Shown: positions 43,102 to 52,526 of the stretch, piece by piece
How positions within the stretch are numbered: position 1 is the first letter of the stretch
Layout: every line of letters begins with the position of its first letter
DNA from: Bacillus oleivorans
GTDB lineage: Bacteria > Bacillota > Bacilli > Bacillales > JC228
DNA: 64,000 nt
Reading direction: 5' to 3'
Assembly: GCF_900207585.1 (NCBI RefSeq)
Contig: NZ_OAOP01000008.1
Coordinates: 62,001-126,000 of the forward strand
Translations under genes and position numbers: made by a program
The notes under the pieces: model-generated
Seen by the model: only the letters and a program-made list of their open reading frames with translations
Database searches by the model: none
What the model was told of the DNA's origin: nothing

Positions 43102-43992
43102 TTAGCAGTTGGGTGAGACTGTAACTTTTTCCTCAGCTTCCCAATCCGGATATAAATCAGTTCTGCGGTCTCTCCATGTGGTAACAGAACCTTTTTCACG
43201 CACTTCATAAAGCAGGTTTAAATCAAGGTCTGCCGTAATAATCATATCATTATTAATTTCTCCTTCAGCTAAGATTCCGCGAGGAGGAAAAGGAATATCA
43301 TTTGGGGTAATAATAGCAGCCTGACCAAAATTGGCTCTCATAAAATCAACGGTTGGAAGGGAACCCACTGTTCCAGTAAGCACAACATATACTTGATTTT
43401 CGACAGCTCGTGCATGGCTGGTGTATCGAACACGGTAAAAACCATGTCTGTCATCTGTACAGGATGGAACAAAAATGACATCTGCCCCTTTGGCTTTAGC
43501 CATACGGACAATTTCAGGAAATTCAATATCATAACAAGTTAGAATAGCAATTTTTCCCTTATCTGTTTCAAAAATTTTAAAGTCTTCCCCAGGTGCCATG
43601 TTCCACTCATGTACCTCAGTTGGCGTGATATGAAGCTTGGCCTGTTCGCCAATTCGCCCATCTGGATAAAATAAATGGGCTACATTATAAAGACGTTCCC
43701 CTCTTCTAATGACATGGGTTCCTCCCACAATATGCATGCCTGTTTGCATCGCAAAAGAAGAAAACAACTCTAAATATCGTGCCGTAAACTCAGGTAAATC
43801 ATTTATTGATAAGGCGTTCCCATTTTCATCGCCAATGGACATTAATTGAGTTGTAAAAAATTCAGGAAATAGAACAAAGTCTGCCCCAAATTCTGCAGCT
43901 GTCTTCACATAGTGTTCTGACTGCTTTGCAAACTCTTCAAAAGAACGGATTGTTTTTAATTCATATTGAACTGCAGAAACTCGAAATTTCAT
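43102..43992 (-). CDS. Carbon-nitrogen hydrolase (nitrilase superfamily)
   Basis: A 296-residue amidohydrolase. The catalytic triad is the Glu in ADFVLFPEFFTTQ (Glu44), the Lys in QAKLHITPTE and the Cys in AILTCYDIEFPE. The C-terminal DLDLNLLYEVREKGSVTTW matches the YhcX/amidase group. The frame runs further to 44028, but the ATG at 43992 follows AAGGGGGAT. It is upstream of the GNAT gene and probably cotranscribed. The physiological amide substrate is unknown. Confidence 0.9.
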   Translation of the reverse strand: MKFRVSAVQYELKTIRSFEEFAKQSEHYVKTAAEFGADFVLFPEFFTTQLMSIGDENGNALSINDLPEFTARYLELFSSFAMQTGMHIVGGTHVIRRGERLYNVAHLFYPDGRIGEQAKLHITPTEVHEWNMAPGEDFKIFETDKGKIAILTCYDIEFPEIVRMAKAKGADVIFVPSCTDDRHGFYRVRYTSHARAVENQVYVVLTGTVGSLPTVDFMRANFGQAAIITPNDIPFPPRGILAEGEINNDMIITADLDLNLLYEVREKGSVTTWRDRRTDLYPDWEAEEKVTVSPNC

Positions 43993-44275
43993 ATAAGATC
44001 CCCCTTTTCTTCTATCTTTTATTCCCAAATGGGGTTTTAAAAGTACACACTAACAAGATTATTGAACGGTTAGTGAAATTTTTCAAGTAAAACTTTTTAA
44101 ATGATATAAAGAAATAGATTGCAGCACACAAATAAGGGGCAGATTGAAACAAATCATGCACTGTAAATAAAGCAAAAAATGTTAATCGCAGTTAGATTAA
44201 TCCTATTTTCTTATACTCACCTAAACCCATTCTATGTAATTTTTTAGCTATTGATATCAAGAAAAAACAGGACTG

Positions 44276-45328
44276 TTATTCAAATGGATATTGGTATGCA
44301 ATATGCCCTTTTCTTCCGGTCGTAGTTTCTGCTTGTGATAGCGAATTTAAAATCGCTTCTTCAGTTGCTTCGGCCGCACCCATAAATAACTGATTCAAAA
44401 TAGGATGATCATCGCGCAGCTGTCTATGATTTTCAGTTACATGAGAGGAGAAATGATTTGTCTTATTCGCAGTTGAGAAAGCAATTACTATATCCCCGCT
44501 GCCATGACTATAATGGCTTCCTGTTCTTCCTAGACCAATACCACACCGTTTAGCTAGCCTTTTTAATTGGCGGTCACTCAATGGGGCATTAGTTGCCAGT
44601 ACCATCATAATCGACCCATCTGCCGGTTTCTGCAAAGCCATCTCATCCTCTGCCTTCACTGCTTGATAGCGCACCGTTTGGAATTCTTCTTTTTTGCCAA
44701 AATTGGTGACAACTAAAGACCCTATTATGTATCTTTCTTCACTTTTCTCATCTTGAATCTGACGGGAAGAGCTCCCAACTCCACCTTTATAGCCAAAGCA
44801 AACCATTCCTTTTCCGGCGCCGACAGCCCCTTCTTGGACTATGGAATCTGATGCTTTTTCGATCGCTTCTATGGCATGTTCAGGTTTTACAGGCAAAAGT
44901 CGAATAGAATTTAGAAGACTGTCATTACATTCCCCTACGACAATATTGATAGTTCCTGTTGTTTCCCCTATTTCAGGATTGTCAGCTAACATATATTGGA
45001 GCGTACCATGGGCAACAGCAGGAACAGCAAAAGTGTTGGTTAACATAATAGGAGATTCAATCATTCCTAATTCATCGATTTGTACGAGCCCCGTTGTTTT
45101 CCCGAAACCATTGATCACATAAGAGGCCGCAGTTACCTTTTCTTTAAAAAGATTTCCGCCATGCGGAAGTATCGCTGTTACTCCCGTACAAGCATACTCT
45201 CCCCTTTGATCTTCAATCGGGTAATCTAATGTGACATGTCCCACCTTTACACCTTCCACATCCGTAATACAGTTTTTCGGCCCAGGTTGCAGCCTGCCAA
45301 TCGAAATACCCCGTTCTCTTATTTTCAT
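44276..45328 (-). CDS. P1-family (DmpA/BapA) self-processing aminopeptidase
   Basis: A 350-residue Ntn-hydrolase-like peptidase. N-terminal ITDVEGVKVGHVTLDYP and TGVTAILPHGG are typical. The nucleophile Ser lies in YKGGVGSSSRQI, where the precursor cleaves itself between Gly and Ser into two subunits. The C-terminal chain has SHGSGDIVIAFSTANK and an AATEEAILNSL helix. Related enzymes act on D-amino-acid peptides and beta-peptides. ATG start; terminator follows on the minus strand? The nearest downstream sequence (43993-44275) shows no clear hairpin and no gene. Confidence 0.9.
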   Translation of the reverse strand: MKIRERGISIGRLQPGPKNCITDVEGVKVGHVTLDYPIEDQRGEYACTGVTAILPHGGNLFKEKVTAASYVINGFGKTTGLVQIDELGMIESPIMLTNTFAVPAVAHGTLQYMLADNPEIGETTGTINIVVGECNDSLLNSIRLLPVKPEHAIEAIEKASDSIVQEGAVGAGKGMVCFGYKGGVGSSSRQIQDEKSEERYIIGSLVVTNFGKKEEFQTVRYQAVKAEDEMALQKPADGSIMMVLATNAPLSDRQLKRLAKRCGIGLGRTGSHYSHGSGDIVIAFSTANKTNHFSSHVTENHRQLRDDHPILNQLFMGAAEATEEAILNSLSQAETTTGRKGHIAYQYPFE

Positions 45329-45406
45329 ACCTTCTGCTCCTTTACTCCTATTTTTATTGATACTTTTATTCTACCAACTATTGATTCATTTTCATCATAA
45401 ATATAA

Positions 45407-45440
45407 CAACCCGGAACTTGTAAAAGTGCCGGGTTCGATA
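45407..45440 (-). terminator. Terminator of the PadR-DUF4188 operon
   Basis: AACCCGGCACTT-TTAC-AAGTTCCGGGTT on the minus strand. Confidence 0.8.
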
Positions 45441-45449
45441 AACTCCCTA

Positions 45450-45926
45450 TTAAGATGATGTATTCATCCGCTTTTCAGCTGATTGGTACTGAATAGTGAC
45501 TTCCTTATGTCCAATAGCTTTTGCCAGTCCAAAGACAGGCATATTCGCATAAAAGCATTCGTATTTTCCAGGAGACAGTTGGTACGTTTCATGATATATT
45601 CCCACTGCTTTGGATTGACTCACTTTTTTATAAAAATGCCTCCATGCCTTTAAATGGATAGGGCCTCTTGCATATGCCTTTAAATCCTCGAACGATTTCC
45701 AATACTGGACTAGTAGAATAGTTCTGAAATTCACTGTCATTTCAAGGGAGCGAAAGCCTAATTCTTTACGTGTATAAAGCTCCTTTAACATTGCAGGCAT
45801 TGCCATAAAAACCGGCCACCATTGATGGATTGCCCACCATTTATTCACCCTCATGCCAATTAAAAAGATGACAACATCCTCCCCCGGCTGCGCCATAAAA
45901 CGGCCCGCATGCACCTCTTTGCCCAT
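45450..45926 (-). CDS. DUF4188-type protein
   Basis: A 158-residue protein with GRFMAQPGEDVVIFLIGMRV, then NKWWAIHQWWPVFMAMPAML and WKSFEDLKAYARGPIHLKAW. These are typical of DUF4188, whose members look like haem-free relatives of the dimeric alpha/beta-barrel monooxygenases. GGAGTGAGCTTA precedes the ATG at 45926, and its start overlaps the end of the PadR gene region by only a few bases. It is probably controlled by the PadR-type regulator. Confidence 0.82.
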   Translation of the reverse strand: MGKEVHAGRFMAQPGEDVVIFLIGMRVNKWWAIHQWWPVFMAMPAMLKELYTRKELGFRSLEMTVNFRTILLVQYWKSFEDLKAYARGPIHLKAWRHFYKKVSQSKAVGIYHETYQLSPGKYECFYANMPVFGLAKAIGHKEVTIQYQSAEKRMNTSS

Positions 45927-45931
45927 TAAGC

Positions 45932-46489
45932 TCACTCCTCACTTTTTTTCAAAAGTTTTTCAATGCTTACTTCACACCACTCTAGAATTGCCTTAGTTGT
46001 CCGTTGACCATAATCCAAAGTAATCAGCCAAAACATAGCATCCTCTGCATCATCCTGATCCGTACGGATTATTTTTTCAATCCCCAAATAAGTGTTAAGA
46101 CGTTCCTGGAGCTTTTCTTGATACGAGCGGATTTGTTTAACCGCCGAATCAGAAGCCTGATGTCTGCTAAAAAAGAGTTTGAGTAAAAGCTCATTTTTTT
46201 CAGTAGGAATGATTGATATTGGCTCCTTTAGCCATTCTTGCAGTACCTGTTTTCCTGTTTCAGTAATTTGATACTCTTTTTTATCCGGCAATCCTTCCTG
46301 ACTGGTATCCTCAACAGTAGCCAGCCCCTCCTCTACAAGCCTTTTTAGGTTCGGATAAATTTGGCCATAACTAATTTTCCAGAAATGCGAGATACTCTGA
46401 TCAATCATCTGTTTAATGGCATATCCAGTCCGACATTTTGTTGTGAGCATCCCTAATAGCACATATTTTGTATAATTTTCTTTTGCCAT
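45932..46489 (-). CDS. PadR-family transcriptional regulator
   Basis: A 185-residue repressor: the winged-helix N-domain (YVLLGMLTTKCRTGYAIKQM; FWKISYGQIYPNLKRLVEEG; KKEYQITETGKQVLQEWL) is followed by the helical dimerisation domain of the Vir group. ATG after AAGGAG. It is directly upstream of and coupled to the DUF4188 gene. Palindromes ATATCT-TTT-AGATAT and GATATATATC lie just upstream (46513-46532) and are likely operators. Confidence 0.9.
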   Translation of the reverse strand: MAKENYTKYVLLGMLTTKCRTGYAIKQMIDQSISHFWKISYGQIYPNLKRLVEEGLATVEDTSQEGLPDKKEYQITETGKQVLQEWLKEPISIIPTEKNELLLKLFFSRHQASDSAVKQIRSYQEKLQERLNTYLGIEKIIRTDQDDAEDAMFWLITLDYGQRTTKAILEWCEVSIEKLLKKSEE

Positions 46490-46512
46490 AGAAGGTCTCC
46501 TTATATCTCTTT

Positions 46513-46532
46513 GATATATATCTTTTAGATAT
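46513..46532 (-). promoter_or_regulatory. Candidate PadR operator
   Basis: Overlapping palindromes GATATATATC (46513-46522) and ATATCTTTTAGATAT (46518-46532), 24-43 bases upstream of the PadR start codon. A PadR dimer would be expected to bind such symmetric AT-rich sites. Confidence 0.5.
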
Positions 46533-46597
46533 ATAATATGACATTCTGTTTTTTATGTCAACATTTTCCTAATAAAAAAGGGATTTCCGACGAATTT

Positions 46598-46780
46598 ATA
46601 GGACATGGATTCCGTTATTTAAGATAAATAGGGGGATTTTTGAAATAATAGGACATAGGTTCCGTTATTAGGCGAATTCACTGCTATTTTTTGCTGAATT
46701 TTGTGAAATAGCGGATTGTATGTCCGCTTCGTCCATTCAAGCCAGAGTTTTTTTACAAATAACGGATCCTATGTCCTTTA
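46598..46780. repeat. Single palindromic repeat unit (locus 2)
   Basis: Direct arms GGACATGGATTCCGTTAT (46601) and GGACATAGGTTCCGTTAT (46651), inverted arms AATAGCGGATTGTATGTCC (46707) and AATAACGGATCCTATGTCC (46758). Spacing is 50, 56 and 51 bp and the core is 176 bp, exactly as in the units near 5.4 kb. The spacers are related but much diverged, for example GCGAATTCACTGCTATTTTT against CCGAATTCCGCCAATTTTTT. Confidence 0.9.
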
Positions 46781-46854
46781 CTTTAAGGGTTAATATCAAT
46801 TAACTTCGATCGGACTGTAAACCCGAATTCAAAATTATGATTCCTCGGCAAAAT

Positions 46855-46886
46855 CAAAAAAGGGACCAAAAAATTGGCCCCTTTCT
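46855..46886 (-). terminator. Terminator of the S9 peptidase gene
   Basis: AAAGGGGCCAA-TTTT-TTGGTCCCTTTTTT on the minus strand. Confidence 0.85.
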
Positions 46887-46906
46887 ACCTCCTACATTCC
46901 ATATAT

Positions 46907-48697
46907 TCAGTCTGCAAACCGCTCAAAAAACTCTAGAATTTTCCGGTCTACCTTGATTTCATTTTCTTTCTTCGAGAAGCCATGCCCTTCATCTTCTAGA
47001 ACAAGATATTCCACATCCCTGCCCTTTGCTCTTAATGCGTCTACAACCTGGTCCGATTCGGCTTTGACCACACGGGGGTCATTCGCCCCTTGAATGACCA
47101 GCATTGGTTTAACCATTCCGTCTAAATGAGTAATTGGCGAGTCTTCTGTTAGCTTATCTTTATCCTTAACGGGGTCACCCACCCATTGGTTCATAAATGG
47201 CTTCCAAAACTCTGGAACTGATTCGTAGAATGAGAATAAGTTGCTGACGCCAAAAATATCAACAACGGCTTTAAAGTAATCAGCATGTCGGCCATGAAGG
47301 AGCAGCGCCATATATCCGCCATAGCTTCCGCCCATTAATAAAATTTTATCACGGTCGGCATAGCCATTTTTAATTAGCCATTCGAGACCCTCAATGTTAT
47401 CAAGGCGCGGACCATGCCCCCAGTCTCCTTCTACCATTTTCATAAACGTAAGGCCATAGTTCGACGAACCGCGGAAGTTAGGAGCAAAAATCGAGTAACC
47501 GCGATTAACAAGAAATTGGAATCGAGCCCTGAACCATTTTCTCTCTAATGATTGCGGTCCTCCATGCGGCCAGAGGATCACATGACCGTTCGAGTTTTCT
47601 TTTTTTGCTCTAAAGAAAAGAGCTTCAATTTCAAGTCCATCAAAAGAGGGATACCTTAACACTTCTGGCTCAACAAGATCTTCATCTTTTACGCCTGGCA
47701 CCCGGTAATGAGTAAGCTCCTCCCAAGTACTTCCCCGATCAGTTGATTTAAAAATATTAAATGGTCTTGTCGCATCTCGACCCAGTAAATAAAGGTTTCC
47801 GCTATCCATGATTGCTGCCTTTACGATGACACTGGTCGGTGCTTTTAGCTGTGTTAGCTTGCCACCTGCTAAATCATATTGATATAACCGGTCTTCAACC
47901 CCATAGGACCCAACTAAATAAAGAAGGTTATCTTTTTTACTGTATTTGACATCAGAAAAATCTTCACCTTCTACTTCAAGGACTTTAGAAAACTCTTTTG
48001 TCTCTAAATTAAACTTAGCTAAGTAGGAAAGATCAGCATCATAGTCCGTTAAAAAGTAGATTTCATTTTCCGATGTATAGACCAATTGGGATACTGTATG
48101 CTGTTCAGCGGTTTCTGGTGTTAATAATAAATCTCCGTTATTAGTATGAACATAAGCAAGCGAATATGTATTGCCGTAATTTTTAACATAAACAAGACTG
48201 CTTTCATCAGGGCTGACTGCAGCAATAAAAGTAGGTGCTTCCTTACCTTCTAAAATCATTTTTTCTTCGCCGGTTTCGAGGCTGTAAACATAAGAATTTA
48301 AAAATCGGGGATTATACTTAGTTCCTGTATAATAGAGGCGTTTGCCATCTTTTGAAACGCTCGCTAGGAAATGACGTTCCTTCTCTTGCACCCGGACAGG
48401 CACCAATTCTCCTCCATGCGGCTGAAGCGCATACAGCTGTGTATTTTCATCCCCATCCTGATCAAACCCAACTATAATAAAATCGCCCGTTTTCGCATAA
48501 TGGAGTGCTTGTGCACTCTGATCTTTAAAGGTGAGCTGATAAGGAAATTGATTCGGCAAATCCATTGCCCATAAATTATAATGACCGCTTAAATTCGTAC
48601 TGAAAACCAGCTGCTTTTCATCAGGACGAACCGTAAAGTCCTGGATTAAAAGTGTTCGAAAAAATTGCTCCACATCCGGTTTCGGAAACTTTATCAT
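46907..48697 (-). CDS. S9-family prolyl-oligopeptidase-like peptidase
   Basis: A 596-residue soluble peptidase. Residues 1-340 form a beta-propeller (repeated blades such as [20 protein letters not shown]). The C-terminal alpha/beta-hydrolase domain has the nucleophile in [19 protein letters not shown], the acid in [10 protein letters not shown] and the His in [12 protein letters not shown]. Such enzymes cleave short peptides, often after Pro or Ala, or act as acylaminoacyl-peptidases. No signal peptide. ATG at 48697 follows AAGGAGTGGGG. Confidence 0.9.
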   Translation of the reverse strand: MIKFPKPDVEQFFRTLLIQDFTVRPDEKQLVFSTNLSGHYNLWAMDLPNQFPYQLTFKDQSAQALHYAKTGDFIIVGFDQDGDENTQLYALQPHGGELVPVRVQEKERHFLASVSKDGKRLYYTGTKYNPRFLNSYVYSLETGEEKMILEGKEAPTFIAAVSPDESSLVYVKNYGNTYSLAYVHTNNGDLLLTPETAEQHTVSQLVYTSENEIYFLTDYDADLSYLAKFNLETKEFSKVLEVEGEDFSDVKYSKKDNLLYLVGSYGVEDRLYQYDLAGGKLTQLKAPTSVIVKAAIMDSGNLYLLGRDATRPFNIFKSTDRGSTWEELTHYRVPGVKDEDLVEPEVLRYPSFDGLEIEALFFRAKKENSNGHVILWPHGGPQSLERKWFRARFQFLVNRGYSIFAPNFRGSSNYGLTFMKMVEGDWGHGPRLDNIEGLEWLIKNGYADRDKILLMGGSYGGYMALLLHGRHADYFKAVVDIFGVSNLFSFYESVPEFWKPFMNQWVGDPVKDKDKLTEDSPITHLDGMVKPMLVIQGANDPRVVKAESDQVVDALRAKGRDVEYLVLEDEGHGFSKKENEIKVDRKILEFFERFAD

Positions 48698-48895
48698 TGA
48701 CCCCACTCCTTTTTTTAAAAAGTACTACTATTCTAGCATATTTGTTGAATAGTAGTGAGAGGTTGTTTCTAAATTTTAGAAAATTATTATATTTTAGGAA
48801 AATAATCTTTGGAATAAGGATTATATTTATAAGAGAGGTTTTTTACTAGTTTTGTGGAATATAAGGAATGTGAAACTCAATCTGGAGGGTGCAAA

Positions 48896-49672
48896 ATGAC
48901 TGAAAGTGAACATATTAAAATGACAGAAAAGGCGATTGATTATATGTATCAGTATCTGGACAAAGAAATAACAACAGAGGAGATTGCTGCTCATGTTGGC
49001 TATAGTACATACCATTTTATCCGTATTTTTAAAGAGGTTACTGGTATCACGCCCCGTCATTATTTGTCTGCTCTCCGCATCGAATCAAGTAAGTTTCTTC
49101 TCTTACATTCAACAGATTCCAATTTAAAAACTCTCCTCTCGATCGGTTTCCGCAGCATGGGCTCATTCTCGAGTCGCTTTAAGCAATACGTGGGCTTATC
49201 ACCCAAATCATTTCGTAAAAAAACAAGCACCTATGCTCAGCAACTGCAGAAGTATCAGGAAAAGGGCGGCAGCACAATAGGAGAGAATATCCGAAGAGTA
49301 CCTTATGTGACTAGTTATATCGAAGCCCCTGCCTCCTTTAAAGGACTAATATTTATTGGATTATTTCCTAGGCCGATTCCTGATCAGCGTCCAGCAGTTG
49401 GAACAGCCATTAAACATACCCAAAAATATTGTGTGTTCTCCGAAGTTCCAAAGGGAGAATACTATGTTATGGCAGCAGGTCTTCCATGGGGACTTAATCC
49501 TAAAAATTACATTATATCAAAAACGTCGCTTCGCGGAAAATCAGATAAAATCATTGTTTCCGAAGATTCCAACATAGAAGTAAAAATAGAATTGCGTGAG
49601 CCGCTGCCTTTTGATCCGCCGATCTTAATAAATCTTCCATATTTATTATTTGAAAATGATAAAAAGTCATAA
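48896..49672 (+). CDS. AraC-family transcriptional regulator
   Basis: A 258-residue activator with the two HTH motifs at the N-terminus: EITTEEIAAHVGYSTYHFIR, FKEVTGITPRHYLSALRIES and LLSIGFRSMGSFSSRFKQYV. The remaining 150 residues form a small effector domain whose middle part (ASFKGLIFIGLFPRPIPDQR) and tail suggest a GyrI-like ligand pocket, unrecognised in detail. It is divergent from the peptidase gene and directly upstream of a DUF899-VOC gene, its probable target. ATG at 48896 follows CTGGAGGGTG. Confidence 0.87.
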   Translation: MTESEHIKMTEKAIDYMYQYLDKEITTEEIAAHVGYSTYHFIRIFKEVTGITPRHYLSALRIESSKFLLLHSTDSNLKTLLSIGFRSMGSFSSRFKQYVGLSPKSFRKKTSTYAQQLQKYQEKGGSTIGENIRRVPYVTSYIEAPASFKGLIFIGLFPRPIPDQRPAVGTAIKHTQKYCVFSEVPKGEYYVMAAGLPWGLNPKNYIISKTSLRGKSDKIIVSEDSNIEVKIELREPLPFDPPILINLPYLLFENDKKS

Positions 49673-49747
49673 CGGTCAGCAAACTAGAAGAAATTTTTCA
49701 AATGATTTTGCATTACTATTAAGTAAAAATGAAAGGACTGATTACAG

Positions 49748-50662
49748 ATGAACACTGTTGACTTAGAACAGCAAATCGAACAGCTTGAAGCAGAAATACA
49801 TGAGAAAAAGATTAAACTTGCCCAGATGCGAAAGGCAAAAGCTGAGAGACCTGTACAAAATTATGCATTTTTAAACCCGGATGGAGACACTGTTTACCTA
49901 TCGGACTTATTTTGCGATAAAAATGAATTGATCGTTATACATAATATGGGAAAAGCTTGTTCCTATTGTACGATGTGGGCAGACGGGTTCTCAAGTCTTT
50001 ACCATCACATTGCCCGCAAGGCCGCTTTTGTTTTGGAATCACCAGATGAACCAAGTGTATTGGGTGATTTTGCCGCGGAACGACGCTGGACCTTCCCGGT
50101 GGTATCCTCTCATAGTCAAACCTTTAAGGAAGATGTCGGTTTTGCCAAGGGAAAACAGTACATGCCTGGAGTTTCCGTTTTTCGGCGTGATCAGGAAGGC
50201 AGAATTTTTCAAGGCGCAACTGCCCCATTCGGTCCCGGAGATGATTATTGTATAGTCTGGCCATTATTTGATTTACTTCCATCTGGCTATGAGGACTATC
50301 GTCCAACTAAAGATTTAAATGATCGTGCCCCTTTCCGGCTGACTCATAATATCGCCGTTCAGGTACAAGATTACGAGAAGGCTCTTGCTTTCTATCAAAA
50401 TATAATTGGCATGGCGCAAGATAGAGTTATCGCAAATGAGTCAAGGTTAAGCTTAGGCGGAACCAACTTTTATATTGAAAAAGCAGCCGAACAAGTCGAA
50501 CCAGGCCAAGTTTTCTTTGAGTTATCCGTAAGTGATTACCAAGAAGCAAAAATGAAATTAATCGAAGCAGGATGTAAGATAACCAAGGTATTCCATGAGA
50601 AAAGCGAGATGTTTCAAGACCCATATGGATTGAAGTTTCACTTGTTCCAAGGAACTAAATAA
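49748..50662 (+). CDS. DUF899-VOC fusion protein
   Basis: A 304-residue protein. After a short coiled coil, residues 35-200 are a DUF899 thioredoxin-like domain (LSDLFCDKNELIVIHNMGKA, then CSYCTMWADGFSSL with a Cys-x-x-Cys, and YMPGVSVFRRDQEGRIFQGA). Residues 205-304 are a VOC (glyoxalase/bleomycin-resistance fold) domain starting TLTHNIAVQVQDYEKALAFY in spirit (here RLTHNIAVQVQDYEKALAFY). The combination suggests a redox or detoxification role. It is first of three plus-strand genes ending in two further VOC proteins. ATG after AAAGGA. Confidence 0.85.
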   Translation: MNTVDLEQQIEQLEAEIHEKKIKLAQMRKAKAERPVQNYAFLNPDGDTVYLSDLFCDKNELIVIHNMGKACSYCTMWADGFSSLYHHIARKAAFVLESPDEPSVLGDFAAERRWTFPVVSSHSQTFKEDVGFAKGKQYMPGVSVFRRDQEGRIFQGATAPFGPGDDYCIVWPLFDLLPSGYEDYRPTKDLNDRAPFRLTHNIAVQVQDYEKALAFYQNIIGMAQDRVIANESRLSLGGTNFYIEKAAEQVEPGQVFFELSVSDYQEAKMKLIEAGCKITKVFHEKSEMFQDPYGLKFHLFQGTK

Positions 50663-50716
50663 ATGTATGGTCTTTCCCCATAGCTAAACCTTTATTTTTA
50701 GAAAAGGAGAGCATTT

Positions 50717-51073
50717 ATGTTAAATGAAATATGTGCATTAACAATTAAAGTGAAAGATATCCAAGAATCCCTTTATTTTTATTCCGAGTTGCTTGGCTTT
50801 CAAGTATCCAAGTACTATGGTGAATCCATAGTAAGCTTACAGCATAAAGATCTTCCAATCATACTAGAGAAAGCGAATGACCTTCATTTACCTCCTAAAG
50901 GGAATGTGCTTCCTGCACTTGTTTCGGAAAAATTAGATGAAGACATTCAAGCACTGCGTGAAAAAGGAGTTACAGTAATATTTGATGAACCAAAACCGTG
51001 TCCGCCAGGAAGGTACACTGTGATTGAAGATCCAACTGGCAATCAGATTGAAATACTGGAATTTTCTAAGTAA
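50717..51073 (+). CDS. VOC-family protein
   Basis: A 118-residue single VOC domain: CALTIKVKDIQESLYFYSEL, GFQVSKYYG, and the closing YTVIEDPTGNQIEILEF. Metal ligands would be the Glu in QIEILEF and residues in the first repeat, but the His typical of glyoxalase I is not evident. GGAGAG lies before the ATG. It is probably cotranscribed with the DUF899-VOC gene. Confidence 0.85.
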   Translation: MLNEICALTIKVKDIQESLYFYSELLGFQVSKYYGESIVSLQHKDLPIILEKANDLHLPPKGNVLPALVSEKLDEDIQALREKGVTVIFDEPKPCPPGRYTVIEDPTGNQIEILEFSK

Positions 51074-51139
51074 GAAAATCTATCGGTACTGGATGATTTC
51101 GGTACCGATTTTTCAAGATTAATAAAGGTGGAGTTTTTA

Positions 51140-51496
51140 ATGATTTATGAAATGACAATCCAAGTACGGGTTCAGGATTTTACAAAAGGACTGTACTGGT
51201 ATACATCATTCCTTCAAAAAGAACCTGATTTTATCCCGCACGAAGGGTTTGCAGAATGGGAAATCATTCCTAAATGCTGGCTTCAAGTCGCTCAAGGGAC
51301 CCCAGCAAAGGGAAGCGGGCCATTTCGAGTTGGAATTGATCAGCTTGAAGCGGAACGAAAAAGACTTGTGGAGGAATTAGGGGTTGATTATTTTGAAATT
51401 GAGTCAAGACCTGAGGTACCCGTCAAATGGGCAACATTTTCTGACCCATGGGGAAATCTGATTGGGCTGTTTGAATACATAACGAAAGAGAACTAG
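51140..51496 (+). CDS. VOC-family protein
   Basis: A 118-residue VOC domain: EMTIQVRVQDFTKGLYWYTS at the start and VKWATFSDPWGNLIGLFEYI at the end. GGTGGAG precedes the ATG at 51140. It is the third VOC-containing gene in a row, and none of the three is closely alike at the sequence level. Confidence 0.83.
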   Translation: MIYEMTIQVRVQDFTKGLYWYTSFLQKEPDFIPHEGFAEWEIIPKCWLQVAQGTPAKGSGPFRVGIDQLEAERKRLVEELGVDYFEIESRPEVPVKWATFSDPWGNLIGLFEYITKEN

Positions 51497-51537
51497 GAAA
51501 ATTCTTTTCTTACAAGAGGGAAAAATGATTCACATTA

Positions 51538-51575
51538 TAAAAGAGCCTATTTTCTTTAATGGAAGAGGCTCTTCG
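51538..51575. terminator. Bidirectional terminator
   Basis: AAAAGAGCCTATTTTC and GGAAGAGGCTCTTC pair around a short loop, between the convergent VOC and peptidase genes. Confidence 0.8.
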
Positions 51576-51583
51576 TACTCTTT

Positions 51584-52417
51584 CTATCCATAATACTTAT
51601 CAAAAGCAGACGCTCCCAAGAGCATCGCAGGATAAATGCCCTTCCAGGCCTCCAAAACGGTTTCCCCTTTATAAGCTATAATTCTCGGAGATTTCACATA
51701 TGTACCAGGAACGAGGCTAGCTTTTTTACATTCGGCGGTACCTGTCCACTCCACTTCAAATTCAACCGGACCTTCGACTTTAAATGGATTTATTTCCTTG
51801 AATCTTTTAACTGCCCGAAACGCTTTTTCCTTTATTTCTTTATGGGCTCTTTCCAGTGACAAACACCTTGCTGCGAACCGATTTATCGAATATTTAACAA
51901 CAGCAGTTTCAATGTCGCCGATAGACTCTTGGGCTTCAGCCGCTAAACAGTCATCCCCAGAAACCATTAAAACAGGAACATCGTAGTATCCTGCGATTGC
52001 ACCAAAAAGCTCCAATTCTCCAATTGGTTTTCCATTCATCCTCAACTCATACATCTCAGGACCAAAATACGATTCATTTCCAACTCCATGTGAATGTCCA
52101 ACTTTTGCGTGAAGACCAATAAAAAATAAACCATCAGCTTGGTCTATTTGATGGACCATACTTAATTCCTTTGTCGATCCCCTAATTATATCCGCTCTTG
52201 GATCCAATTCTTCATATATTAAATTTAAACTATTCCAATGAGCATCATTCACCACGACTTCAGTGGCTCCTGCTTCAAAAGCGCCTGCAATCGCAACATT
52301 AACATCCATCGTCATCAGTTTGCGGAAATGCTCCCATTCTCGGCCTTTGTAATGCATTTCCTCAGAACTGACAATGCCTGAAATTCCTTCGCCATCGGCA
52401 CAAATATAAATTCTCAT
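51584..52417 (-). CDS. M55-family (DppA-type) D-aminopeptidase
   Basis: A 277-residue zinc peptidase. N-terminal RIYICADGEGISGIVSSEEM carries the Asp-x-Glu ligands. Further blocks are VVNDAHWNSLNLIYE, LFFIGLHAKVGHSHG and PVLMVSGDDCLAAEA. DppA of B. subtilis cleaves D-Ala-D-Ala and D-Ala-Gly-Gly. No dpp transporter genes are adjacent here. The two ATG codons at 52420 and 52417 both follow GGAGGTGG; the second has the better spacing. Confidence 0.88.
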   Translation of the reverse strand: MRIYICADGEGISGIVSSEEMHYKGREWEHFRKLMTMDVNVAIAGAFEAGATEVVVNDAHWNSLNLIYEELDPRADIIRGSTKELSMVHQIDQADGLFFIGLHAKVGHSHGVGNESYFGPEMYELRMNGKPIGELELFGAIAGYYDVPVLMVSGDDCLAAEAQESIGDIETAVVKYSINRFAARCLSLERAHKEIKEKAFRAVKRFKEINPFKVEGPVEFEVEWTGTAECKKASLVPGTYVKSPRIIAYKGETVLEAWKGIYPAMLLGASAFDKYYG

Positions 52418-52526
52418 CATTCCACCTCCAATAAAACTGTAACCTATTATACTGTATAATTTCTCCATGTTGTGGTGATAATCCTTTTATGAAACAATCA
52501 TAGGCCGACATATTGAGGTGATTTAA

